Source of the DNA: Thozetella sp. PMI_491
Lineage: Eukaryota > Ascomycota > Sordariomycetes > Chaetosphaeriales > Chaetosphaeriaceae
Assembly (NCBI GenBank): GCA_021432635.1
Contig: MU270093.1
Location: forward strand, 212,810 to 276,809
Direction of reading: 5' to 3'
DNA: 64,000 nucleotides
The position numbers and the translations under genes were made by a program. This document shows, one piece after another, positions 34,307-46,200 of this stretch; position 1 is the stretch's first letter; every line of letters begins with the position of its first letter. The notes under the pieces are model-generated. The model had not been told where the DNA came from. It ran no database searches and saw only the letters and a program-made list of their open reading frames with translations.

Positions 34307-37300
34307 TGCACTGGTCTGCATTGCGCCGGGTGGTCCGTCTAATGGCCGCAGGAGACCGTCTCCCAGGACAAACCCCTTCCCCCCCAGTTCACCGCCGGTG
34401 GTAGCACTCGTTGGCCAGAGCTCCTCGCAGCCGCAGCTTAGGGGACACTGACGCAGGTTGATGCAATCGGACAGTCCTAGCGGTCGCGGCCACCCTCCAC
34501 GGCCACGCTACTGGAAGGAAATGCGACCCGTCTCGGCGCGAAGCTACCACAGCATGCACACCTGGTGGATCCACCGGCTCCAGCAGGGAGGCCGGGTGCT
34601 CTTCGCCCTCTCCGGGCAGAGAGCGGAGGGGAGGGGGAGGGGGGGTAAAAGAGAGAAGAGAGGAAAAAAAAAAAAGGACCTTTGACCCCCCACACCAAAG
34701 CAAAGAGAGACTGGGCACTTGCCAACTCTGGCCCTTGGCCCTTTCCCCAGCCCCTTCGGCCGGCTGCCCGGTCGGGCGAGGTGACACGCATTCGGAAAAT
34801 ACGGAAAGATCAAGGTGGACGATTGCCGCCGTGCGATGCTTTCTGGCTATTCGGGCGGCGTCCCGATTTGCGTTTTAAGTCCGGCTACCTGAGGCACTTG
34901 CAGGCTCTCCGGGTAGAAAGAAGGGATGCCTCGGGACTTTTGAGGTCAGCGACAGACACAGACCGGGGTGCGTGTCCGGCGCCACAGCGCGCCTAGTTTG
35001 CATGTATGCACAGTACATACTACACCACCGCAATGTAGAGCACTATGCTCTCCCACCCCCCCTCCTCCCCCAGTCCATCACCCACATGTGCATCGCGCCC
35101 ACCCGCCGCATAGCCAGAACTGGATGGTTGCCATCCCAAACCGGAGATCTCACCCTTCGGCCGTCCTCCTTATCGAGCCCTTGATAAGGGCTGAAGCGAG
35201 CTGCCCTCTTCATCCATGCACGCACACAATGCGCCGAGTCATTCTGCCGGCGCCATTCGCGCGGCTTCCTTGGTTCTCGACGACATGCGTGGCGATCAAG
35301 AACTAGGCTCGACGTAGACGGCCAAGCAGCATGTGGGCAGCGGACAGCGGGCGGCGGGGCGGGCCATGCCCATCGTCTCCCGGTTGCTGCCCGTGCGAGA
35401 GACCCTGCGCGAGCCGTTCAACTCGGACCGTTTGTCGGTATTACATCCCCCGGCTAAAGGAGAGGGGAGGGAGCGGCCGGGGAGGCAGGCGCCAGCGTAG
35501 TCTAGCAGCAGCCCAAGCTGGGTAGAAATGTAGGTGAGAAGCGGCCCGTATCCTTATATCTTTCCAAGCCTCCCTGGGATAGCTTTGACTCTGCCCGCAT
35601 GCGCATGCTGAGCCTAGGTCGATACGGTACAGGAGATGGGGGAGATATGGGAATGGGAGGGGGCGAGTATGGCAGTCGCAAGCCAAGCCTTACTCTCTCA
35701 TCAAAGGCCCCATCCCACGGGCAACGAGCGCGGGCATGGGTGGTTTTCGGTTCCAACAATGCTAACTGTATGCCCCCGGTCTCCCCCCTCCACCTCTTCT
35801 CATTTTTGTCTGTCGTTACGTTGCTCAGGCTTGGGCGGCGGCGGGCTTGCCTGCTATTCGCCCAATGCGATGGCGTGGCACGACGGCGATTCGGATGCCG
35901 CTTTAGATCCCCGCGACGGCCGGGCTGATGGGTGGTTGGGTACGGACTGGGTACGGGGCGGCCTGGATCTCAGTGGGAGACAGACCCCTCCCACCGCCTG
36001 GCATGCGCGCCCGACGTGCAGTACGTAGACCTCTCCCTTAGAGGGCTAACTAGACGAGGGGCGGGGGATCTAACCGGGAGCAGGTCCCGGTCGTCGTTCG
36101 ACTATTCGGGGTTGTGTGGAGCCCACGGTCCAGGGGATCCATATCCGAGGGCAGAAGCCCTCGAGCCCGACCGACTAGATCCTTTTCACGCTTTGCTGTC
36201 TCTCTCTGTCGCCGACCTCGTCCTGGCCGCTCTTTGCATGCTGACCGCATCCGTGCAACCCGGATGGTAACACAGAGGCAGAGCCTCGGCGACGGAATCT
36301 GTCTAGGGGCCAGACAGCATAAGCCATGGATCTAAGGTGCATATGGGGGCGGCGCCGAAGGGAGCAAGCTCGGACGGAACCGCCTTATTCAGATCAGCAG
36401 TCACGGCGGGCGCCCGGGATCCACCGGCGCTCGGCCGCCCGAACCACAGGTCATGTCTATCGCAGCTTGCGCACATACGCGGGAGCATTCATGGCCTGTC
36501 TCGCAGCGAGCACGTCGCTTCCTTCGCTGCTTAGTTCATTATCTGTGTTTTGGCGGAGCGGGGAGGGGCCGCCACGCACCCGGACCCTGCATACCCGTGA
36601 ACCCCGATGGTCTCTTTGGTATAGCTCCTGGAAACGCGTTTCGGCAGCTCCGATCCCCTCCTACTTCTCCCTTTTTTTCACCTTTCTTCTCGCGCCCATC
36701 ACTGCTCCCTAGCGCTCGATGTTCGCTTCATTCGAGGAGATAGGCAGCCCAAGCTATCTTCAGGGACTTCCGGTGGAGTTTGAGGGATAAACCGGCGCAC
36801 CTCCCCGCTTGGCTCCCAATGAGACGCCGGGGAACAGAAGCCGGGGGGGCTAGAGCCATCGTTCCACCTCACTAGTCTCCATACCAAGGTAACAACGGCG
36901 CCCGGCGGTTTCGAGCTTGAGTTTGACGTCTTAACCCCCCGGGCCGGCTTTCAACAGGCGACTTAAGCCTTGAGAAGCCACCAAGCCCCCCCCTCCCTTT
37001 AAATTGGGTTGACGTACCGAGTAAGGTCCCCTGCCTGTGCAGCGGCTCTCGCGTCGATCTTTGCCGGAGATTGAGATCACACATTGTCGGTGAGCACCCG
37101 AGGGCATCGTCCCCCAGGCGTGTTGTTGTTGGTTTCATGATGGTACCCACGCACGCCGGAAACAGGCCTTGCCCAACCAAGCTGCGAGAGGCACGCAAGA
37201 GTGGGAAACAAGAAACTTCTCAACCTGCAGACTCGCCGGCTCCCACGACAAGCTAGGATCCCCGTCCACCCTTGCTAGTCTCGTCTCGAGAGACCTACCC

Positions 37301-37396
37301 CACGTGGTCCGTACAATGAATCCAGGGCTAGACCAAGGTCGAACGACCCCCACGTCGGCGGCGATCCGTCATTGTTGAGCTGCTCCAGCTAGTCCT

Positions 37397-37434
37397 CCTG
37401 CCCTGCCCTGCCCTGCCCTGCCCTGCCTGCCTGC
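37397..37434. repeat. (CCCTG)n / (CCTG)n short tandem repeat
   Basis: Five CCCTG units are followed by CCTG units, in noncoding DNA. Confidence 0.85.
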
Positions 37435-39637
37435 CGGTGCTCATAGAGTGCGTCAACATTGCCCCTGGACCAAGGACCAAGGGACGGCTGGTAGCGTAGA
37501 AACCACATCTTGCGCATGAGGAACAGCTTGCCATCTCTAGGGGTCCCGCCGGAGACTTTACGTGCATGTCATCCCTCCCATTTACTCTCCGATACCGCCT
37601 CTCCCACGTAATGTGCTGACCCGGCGACAGCATCGGTTGCCCCGAGCGTCGGTCTATCGACCGTCTATGTGGCCGACTCGATTTATTCTCCGATGCCATG
37701 AACGTCAGGTGCTGTCAACCACTGGGGGCTGAGACTTGTTGGTGATCCTCAGTATTGGACGAGTCAAGCCACGCCGAGACCAGGGGTCTGCCACGCCGCC
37801 ACGCCCATCTGAGCACGGCGAGGCCAAGGCATGAGAACGTGCTCCCAAAACAGGTGCAACGCGGGAGGCGGTAGTGGTTCATTACAAATATCAACCAAAA
37901 ATGACGTTACAGTGCTTGTCAGCTACGCATTGGCAACAGCATCCCCTGCCCAACCTGGGCAGGAAACATGTTGCGGGGAGCTAACCACGTATTTACGAGG
38001 TCCTCCTTTGGGTACCGTGTCGCGACTGGCTCTGCAGCGCCACCGATCCCATACTGCTCGTTCATAAGTTTGGTATATCCAGCTCTCCTAGGGTATATTC
38101 TTTCCGGGGAACGGAGTGTGCGTGGCCGTCACTAGTATGCGTGGCAGCTGATGGCGAACCTGGTATAGTTGGCGAGTTACAGCAGCTCACGGATAGTCTG
38201 TTATTGGAAAGACCGCTTTTCCAACTCGAACGAGGACTTCTGTTTCGTGTTTGCGTTCATAAATCGCCGTTCATCGCATATATCCGAAGCAGTGCATAGG
38301 ACACGAGGGCGAGGCGATATGTGGGCATCTACACACAGCTCAGGATTTGTATCTGATCCAGTTAGGAGTTCATTACCGCTCGCTTGACGATGCTGTCCAG
38401 GGATAGGCGTAGGGGTGCTTATAGAACAAGACAGAAACGGATGCCAGCGATACCCGTGCGGCTTGATGCATGAAGACAAGGCCGCCATCCTCGTCCGAAC
38501 GTGACACGAACAGTCCAGTCACCGCCGCTGAGCCCTCCCGTCGTCGAGTAGACGATGGCACGGAACATGTTCTTCATCATGTCACGCGCGGATGAAGAGT
38601 GATGATAGCATATCTGGGAAAGCTCTAGGTGTAGTCTGTAGACGTGTCGATAATGACCCCGATGTGACTAGGGAACACTGATAGGCTATTGCGTGTCCAG
38701 CCGAGCTTCCTCACCACAATGTCCTGAGTATCCCTTCACTCCCCCGGAAGAACTTAGGCTATGCAAGGGTATTCATTGCTGGCTAGCTCCTGTTTGCAAT
38801 GCTGTCTCGAGTATTGCTGCCCCTCTGTCCCTCGCAAGAATATATCTCTGTCCTGGTCTGGTATATCCGATAGATAGACAACCTCTGGAGCTACGAGAAT
38901 CAAGCTGGCGACCTAAGCTGCGTAACCGACCAGGCGTGCTATCTTCGCGTGAACCCTGACACACGGCCTGAGGTTGTTTATATATTCTTGAAGGCTTGGG
39001 TGTGTGCCATGTGTAGATGGTTTATATCTGGACAAGATGATATTAGTGTCTAACGCCTCAGCAGTGGTAGTGCTGAGTTCTAGAATGTGAGCGGATATTT
39101 CTCGGGTTGCTCTCGTCTCCGACTTCTCTCAGTACTGTACTTGACATACATCTGCTTACGGTGTTAGGGTTCTTCTAGCACTTTGGATATCCGGTGAGTA
39201 TGTCGTCTAGTTCAGCTAAAGCTAGGTTGGGCCTGGATTCAAGGTCGAGTACGGCCTCCCGACCGGAAAAATATACACTGCCTGCTGCCTAGTAAATTAT
39301 CCTCCTCGCAGTTGTGCGGAAACAGCTACTTATGCAGAGGAGGAACACCACGGTCTAGGACATGGAAAATACCTAAGTTTCTCTTAAACTCTGAGTGAAA
39401 CGCCATGGTGTTCTGATACGCCTAGTGACATCTATGGACCCATCCTCATGTATGAACCAACGCAAGATTTAGAGTAGGCATGAACGGCTAGGCGGGATGC
39501 CAGGTTTGGACTTGTATAGCATGACAGCCAAAATCTCTATATGCTGTTGCTCAGGGCCCCTCCAAGTAGAGGAGCAAGCCATAAGATAGAGAGGAGGAGC
39601 TCCTAGCGGACAAGATTGCACCGGCTAGAGAGCATGA

Positions 39638-39763
39638 AGAAAGACAACAAGATGTGACCAGACAAAAGACCACGGCGATCCTTTCATGTTCCCGCCTAAA
39701 AGAAAGACAACAAGATGTAACCAGACTTGAGACTATGGTGATCCTTCCATGTTCCCGCCTAAG
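39638..39763. repeat. 63-bp imperfect tandem duplication
   Basis: Two adjacent copies, 39638-39700 and 39701-39763, both beginning AGAAAGACAACAAGATGT and ending CATGTTCCCGCCTAA. They differ at about eight positions, six of which are transitions. Four go G to A or C to T from the first copy to the second, including CCACGGCG to CTATGGTG. Confidence 0.85.
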
Positions 39764-40214
39764 TTACAAAGTTATAGATAGCGAGCGGGCAACAGCTTGC
39801 AAGCAACGCTGGAATTTTCTAGCTTGACGCCGCTACAATAAAATATCTTCAAGACGTTTGGCGACCCTAAGCCCAGGCAGGTGAGCACAACATCATCTTA
39901 TATCCAGTTTCACACTCTTTGCCGTAACTAGCATTGCAATTCGGGTCAATCATACCAAGGCAACGAGTTGATTAAGATTATGATTCGCAGTCGTCGTCTA
40001 CACTTTTATATACTCATCGATGAAATGCCCGGGGCAGAGATTTAACCTCCTACAGTTAGGAGCACCTCCCTCCCAGTAACATATTAGGGATCTTTCTTCA
40101 TTCCCAATCTAGTACCAGTTTTGTGCCAGGGCTATAGCAACAAAACCCATAGCAACGATAAAAAGGCTTACGTATTACATTTTGTATAGAAATTTGTTTG
40201 CATGGATTAGTACG

Positions 40215-40274
40215 TAGACTCCTTTACAATGAGTATTTGGTATCTAGACTCCTTTAAAGCGAGTATTTGGTGAT
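40215..40274. repeat. 30-bp imperfect tandem duplication
   Basis: Copies 40215-40244 and 40245-40274 share TAGACTCCTTTA and GAGTATTTGGT and differ at about four central or terminal positions. Confidence 0.8.
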
Positions 40275-41882
40275 GACGAATTATACTAATATATGGAGAA
40301 TATATACCGGATAACCTCTTATACTAAATACTGCTAATAAAAGTTAATCGCTGGCAGTATTTTCAGCCCTAAGTTCGCTATTCGGACCGCCTATTAAAGT
40401 AAATTATTCCTTAATTAAACCTACAATAAAACCGGAGTATTTTCACTTAAATAAAAGGGGGGGGGATAACCTGCAATAAAGATAGGCGCGGCCAATGGTA
40501 CGCGTGGAATTTTAAGATATCGTAATACAACGCGTATTAAGGATACCAGAGGAAGACAGGTAGCAGATAGGCACAGCGAGGCAGAGGTCAAAGGGTGCTA
40601 CTCGATTGCTTCGTACGGCTGCAAGCCAGAACTAACTCTCGAGGAGTAAGAGGGAGGAACGACAAGAGGTAGATAATATTAGATACACTGTCTAATTTTA
40701 GCAGGTTATCGTCCCAAACATAATTTCTTCATGTTAATGATATACAACTGCCTACTTTCCGTCTTGCTACCATTTAGCAGTAACGATTTAACCACTCGAG
40801 CCAGCCCCCTACGAGGTTATTCTTTAATAAAGTTATACATTGTCGCACCGAAAGACCGTGCATGTAAAGAGAGAAATAATAATCTTGGGGATTTCTTTGT
40901 ATTGGAGGAACTGTAACTAAGCCACCGACTAAGGTCGGGCAATAAATGTGTCTCATATTCCGTAGTACCTACATGGTTGCGAGCGAGTGAATCGGTGAAG
41001 GCTTAATGACAGGAGATGAGCCATTGCATCTCCCCACCCCTCCCCAGACTGGTATACTCAACGGGGCAAGATGGCCTTATTAGCCATGCTGTAGTTTGGG
41101 TGATAAAAGGCTTTTGTCGGCTTAGATATTGGCGTATAACAGCACAGTGTGTGTGGTGTTGTCGTATACTCGGAATCGACAACATCTTCACCTGGGAGAG
41201 GCTCTCAAGACCAGGGGCCGGTCTTCTACAGACTGGTAGTATGTATTCTTCAATTCATTTTCAACACTGTCGTAGCAAGTTTTTGTCTGTCGTCTTGGTA
41301 TCTCCGATAGAGCTTGACTAGAGATTCATGACTTGTCAGGAACTACCTACAGTTGCTAAAAACGTGACGATGAAAGAAGGCTCGTGCACGTCCTATGACC
41401 TCCTATCTGAGTACTACACTTGACACTAGGGCAGCTTACGAGTCGACTTCACGGCTTGAACGAAATGCCTTTACTGGTGCTCATCTACGGGACAGCTGTC
41501 AAGTCGAGGGAAGCTGGGTTGAGAAGATGTCTCTATTCCATAAACTAGGATATCTCTCGAGCGCGAGGCCCTTGGTAGGCACCTGCCACATATCTGCCAT
41601 TCCATATGGATCCGTCTCAGCCATATCCAAAAAAACGCCCGTCGAGCCTTTTGAAGCTCTCAGCCCAAAAGAGAGCAAAAAAAGAAGCCGTATCTTCCAG
41701 AACGAATCGAAGGGGCGCCGTTCCGCGCTCTCCTGCTCTAGAAGAAGCGCCTAGGCCGAGCCTCGAAGCCAAAAAAAAGGTATAGGTGACAGAATCAAAG
41801 TAAACACTAGATAACATACGCCGCTTCACCAGCGAAATAGCGGTACCAAACACTTATGCACAAAAGATTGTGCCTGGAACGC

Positions 41883-43236
41883 TTAGTCCTGGGTGGCGTG
41901 CTCATCACCAAACGGACTCCTTTCTCGGCCCTTGATGGGAAGGCTAGAATCTCGCTGGGATGCCCGCCTTGTCGCCTCTTCTATCACAGCGCTAAGGCTT
42001 GTGTTGCTGCGGGACGAGGGGCTGACTGGGTCTGAAAAGGGGCCTTGATCCGCCGTTGGTGAATCATCGATCAAAGTACCATTCGACGAGTCCCGGACCT
42101 TCTCTGATTTGGCGGATGGTGACGGCATATCCCCAGATCCAGGGCTAGACAGAGGAGACTTTTTAGGGCCGATGTTTCCGACACGGACGACCATGGCCTT
42201 AGCAGGCGTCGCGGTGTGGGCACTGGCGTTGTTGAGGAAGGTAGAGCCAACGCTGAAGGTGCTTCCCGAGGGGCTGGGAGGGCGAACCATGCTGTTGTAC
42301 TTTTCATAGTCGACACTAGGAACTGGAGGGGTGCTGGTGCCTGCCGAATTGCCCGAGGTGGCTGACTTCACGCTGACCATGCCGGGCTTGACACGCATGC
42401 CGGTTTGGGCAGGGGCAATAATAACGGGGTTCTTGCCGTAGATGGTGGAGGCAACACTCGAGCGGGGGGCGTATGATGTCCGGGCATACGAGGTGCGATC
42501 AGTGTAGCCAGACATGTTCGAGTAGGTTGAGTCGCGCAGGTCGCCGGGCACGAAGAAATGCTGGTCCTCGGTCGCAGCCGGGCTGCTGGCCTGGGATACG
42601 GCAATGGGGATAGGCGGAACAGGAGGCACGAGGAGCCCAGGAGATGTCGGCGTCGCCCGGTTGGTGACGCCGGGAATGTATGCGATCTGGATGATGTTGG
42701 AAGCGCGGGTGAGAACGGTTGAGGCAATTGAGTGACGGGTGCGGACCGAGGGTTCCCGGTCGGTATAGCCGCTCTCTACCGCGTCACTGCCCTTCCCGAG
42801 CTGTTCATCCCATGAATCCTGCTCGAGCGGCTCGCGTCGGTTCTTCACGCAGAACTTCCAGACCAAAAAGCTAATCGCAATGATGGCGACGACTCCAGCC
42901 ACGGCGCCTCCCGCAATCGCGCCCACATTTGTCGACCCTCCTGTGCTTGCGGCGGGCGTCGCCGTGGCTGATGGTGCCGTTGTCGTCTCCCCCACTTTGC
43001 AAACGTAGCGCTGGCACTCTTGGCAGTTCGTCGGGATGACGAAAGTGCAGACCTCTGGCAAAACGCAGTTGGTCGGGCAAACTAGGTTTTTCGGGTCGGT
43101 GCAGTTCGTAGCGCAGTCACGCTTGTCAAGAGACAATTCGAATGCCACTAGGCGAGTCAATCAGCAACGCTGCACAAGGAGGAGGGGGAGGAGCAGGAGC
43201 GTCCTGTCACCAACCTGGGAGGATCCGGTCGGCCAT
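41883..43236 (-). CDS. OPY2: OPY2-like single-pass membrane anchor (HOG/MAPK signalling)
   Basis: Membrane protein related to yeast Opy2, which recruits the Ste50 adaptor to the plasma membrane for MAPK signalling. Exon 1 is 22 nt (43236-43215, MADRILP plus one base) and exon 2 is 43147-41883 after a 67-nt intron (gttggt...cctag, phase 1), giving 428 aa. The ectodomain has eight Cys in a CxxxC-type spacing (Cys19 to Cys57: RDCATNC, LVCPTNC, EVCTFVIP, NCQECQRYVC), the Opy2 domain pattern. A Thr/Ser/Ala stretch and one membrane span (about 84-107, GAIAGGAVAGVVAIIAISFLVW) follow, then a basic stop (KNRR) and a long Ser/Thr/Pro-rich cytoplasmic tail with many SP/TP sites. No classical signal peptide is visible; a Lys-Arg pair just precedes the first Cys. 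The family call rests on the Cys pattern and topology. Confidence 0.85.
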
Positions 43237-46200
43237 GATGGGCGATGGGGCCTTCCTTGCGAAGGGGAATGTTGGGTGACGGTGGTGAAGAAGAGGGAGT
43301 CGAGGGTTGAGGGGGCGATCGGCGTGTTATTCTGGCTAGGCGCCGTCACGCAGATCCGTTTCAGCGATCCGACGTATCGCGCCTGCGGCAGGGGCTTTCG
43401 TAGATTCGTTATCCAAAAATCAAAGAGCCGGCTGAAGTTCGCTCGCAAATACTTCTTCCTCGGATGACGGATTCAAGGGCAGCCAGAATGGTTGATTCGC
43501 CGTGTCGGATCGTCGCGGGGCTGCGGATTCAACGGAGGAAAGAAAGGAGGCGGGTGGTCGTCGCTGGACGTGTGAGGGACTTTTAATTTCAAAACGAGTG
43601 ACGGAGAGCCTAGCTCTGGAGAACAGAAGGGTTCAGAAAATCATGAAATGTCGTTTAACGAGACATGAAGAGCCACGCTCGAGTGAACGACGGGGCGAAA
43701 GGGAGGTCGTGAGTGTTTTCTTTCGGTTGGCGGCGTTGATGTCGAATGCGGGCTTCGACGTGGACACTCAGCTGGAGGAACCGGGAGAAGGAGGAGTTGG
43801 CTGGAGGGCCGGGAGGCTTTGAGGAGGAAGGAAGGAATGCCAGTGCGGGCAGTCTCACGCTGCGGCCAAGTTCAATTTGCGGAAGGGGGCCACTGGGGGT
43901 TGCAGAGCCACCCAGAGGCACCATACCAGGGGGGGCCAACGAACACGACTTAGCGCGCGAGCTGACTGTTAGGCTAGGGCGGGCACCGTCGTAGCCGGCA
44001 CTTTAGCGAGACCTCTTGGAGCCCCGATCCCGCTCTTGATTGGTCCGCCTGCACATGGCCACGCCATTTCCCCTGGCCTTCTCCTTCCTCCGTTTTCTCC
44101 TCTTCGAGAATGGTCCTCCCGTCCTCTGCCCAATGAACTTGGACGTGGCCAAATGGCGCAGACCCTCACCCCCTGGCCCTCTCTCTGTCGTGCAGCCGCC
44201 TGCCGATTACATGCTCTCAGTCAACAGAGACAGCTGCATAGGATGGACACCTGAACCTGCAGATAAGAGCACTATTTATTTCTTCCCTTCGACGTGTCTC
44301 GCCAGACCTTGTTTACATGTCTCGACGTCAAGCCACCCGTCGACGGCCTGGGCTGGGCAAGCGGGAGAGAGAGAGGGCGACAACCCTAAGCTTACGTACT
44401 GCATCAGAGGATCTTGACGCCCCACGGCGAGGCCTGGAAGCCTGCAGATCATTTCCGGACCCGTCGAGCCTCGTCTCCGCACTATTTGCTACCAGAATCC
44501 ACGGATACCTCCTAGCCGCGTGTGTCCGCAGGTATAGAGAGGCAAAGAGAGGGTCCACGACGACAACCGGAATTGCGCCAGTGCAACAGAAGCATGCCTT
44601 GGCTCCTTGCCTGCCTTGCTCTCCTCATCTTGACCTTGTAGACACAAGAAATCACCTCGGTCACCGTTGTGCAGGCCTTTGATTGCCTGCATTGATGCCA
44701 TGATTGACCACTTGGTCCAGGCTGCCGCGTTAATTTATCCCTGGCCAAATCAGCGTCTTCCCGCCCTCCAAAGTGGTTGCAGTCCCTTCGACGGTGTACC
44801 GAGATTGCCCGGCAACCGCCAGAACGGGCCAGCAAGAGAGCCGCGTTTGGATCTTCCCGTAAGCAAGCGTTTCCTTGTTTAACTGGGAAACTCTGGCCAC
44901 CCTTTGAGTTTGCACTATGCGTGACGGCCAATTGCCATAGTGGTTCACGCCGTGATTCCTGCCAGTGGTGCCCGCAATGACATCAATTCGTTCTCGCGGG
45001 TGACCTCAGTGCGGAAATCGTCGAGCCCTGCAGCTCAGAAATCGAGATGATAGACAATCGAAATGATAGGCAATCGAGATGATGGACTGTCGATGTCTTC
45101 TGATCCTTACCCTTTTCGCCCTCTGCACAGTTCTGCATCGCGCAACTAGTAGCAACTTTAAAACTTGCAGCAACGGTCACAGCCAGCGCGCTACACAAGG
45201 GCACCAGGTTGGCACGTTCAGAACCTATGTTGCTGGAACCCTTGGCCAAGCTTGGGTGCTCGGCCCATTAACGTTATCCTGGGTTCTATAGCATTGAGCC
45301 CAGCCAACTTGCGGGCGGTAGATCCGCACACACGAGCCCGGTGCGGACAATATGAGGTTGTTTGACTAGGCAAGGGAGCAGATCGCTCCCCAAGGCGCCT
45401 GGAGATCCACTCTAAAGTGCAATGGTTCCCGATCATGAATGGCGGGGAAGGCCAATTCAGGCCCCCGGGACGTTGCAAGGACACATCGATCTCTTGGTAG
45501 ATCCAGCCGAGCACCTAGAGCCTATGGACGCCTGGACCTCAGAGAGCTAAGGGGGGACCTTCATCCGAACCAGCTCAGACCTCGGGCCTTGGTGGACCGT
45601 GCTCGGTGATGCTATGGACGTCCGGCGTCATCAAACTGAGAAGACGCACCTACACCTCTTCTGCCCGTGCCGCGCGCTCGTATGGTAGCGAAGCCCGGGA
45701 ACGGGAGTTCTAGTTCGAGGCGAGGACGTCTACATAGTAAATTTCGTGTTCTCTTTCGAGAGCAGACGTCAGTAAAACACGGCCGGGGTCCCAGCGCGGG
45801 AGCACAGCGAGCGGCAACTAACGCCATCAAATTGGAAACACCTAAGCCATATAATCAACATTAAGGACCCAGAATCAAGTCCCGGCAAAGTGGATTTCGG
45901 GGCGAGCCTCACAGAGACTTGATGAACCCCAGGCCGGAGGCGACTCGGCTAAATATGTCTCCAAACAAACGTTCCAAACGGAATAGAGCCCCTGGACAAG
46001 CACATCACCTCCCTTACCGTGGACGAAATACAGCAATGAGAAAACAGCTACGAGGGGTCTCGTCGGGCTCGAGTGGCCGAATGGAACCTGGCCGCTATCG
46101 ACCTTTCAAACCGATATTTTCTGCTGTTTGATGGGTGCCTGCAGGTGCCATGAATCCCTCTCTGGGGCCCTAGGTTGCTTTCCGAGATCCTTCCAAACTT

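Larger units (their letters stand above)
38950..41000. other. AT-rich island
   Basis: The base composition visibly shifts to AT-rich, strongest at about 40140-40480 (many TAAA/TATA/ATTA words), against GC-rich neighbours. No long open frame occurs. Two local tandem duplications lie inside. It resembles a degenerate, possibly RIP-mutated relic, but no element can be identified. Confidence 0.5.
32095..41882. other. 9.8 kb gene-free interval between convergent ras-2 and OPY2
   Basis: The flanking genes both end toward this interval, so neither needs a promoter here. The left part (to about 38 kb) is GC-rich with poly-C and GA tracts, and the right part (about 39-41 kb) is AT-rich with short tandem duplications. 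Frames of up to 274 codons (for example 33255-34079) have no recognisable content. It may hold lineage-specific genes, noncoding RNAs or a decayed repeat element. Confidence 0.45.
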
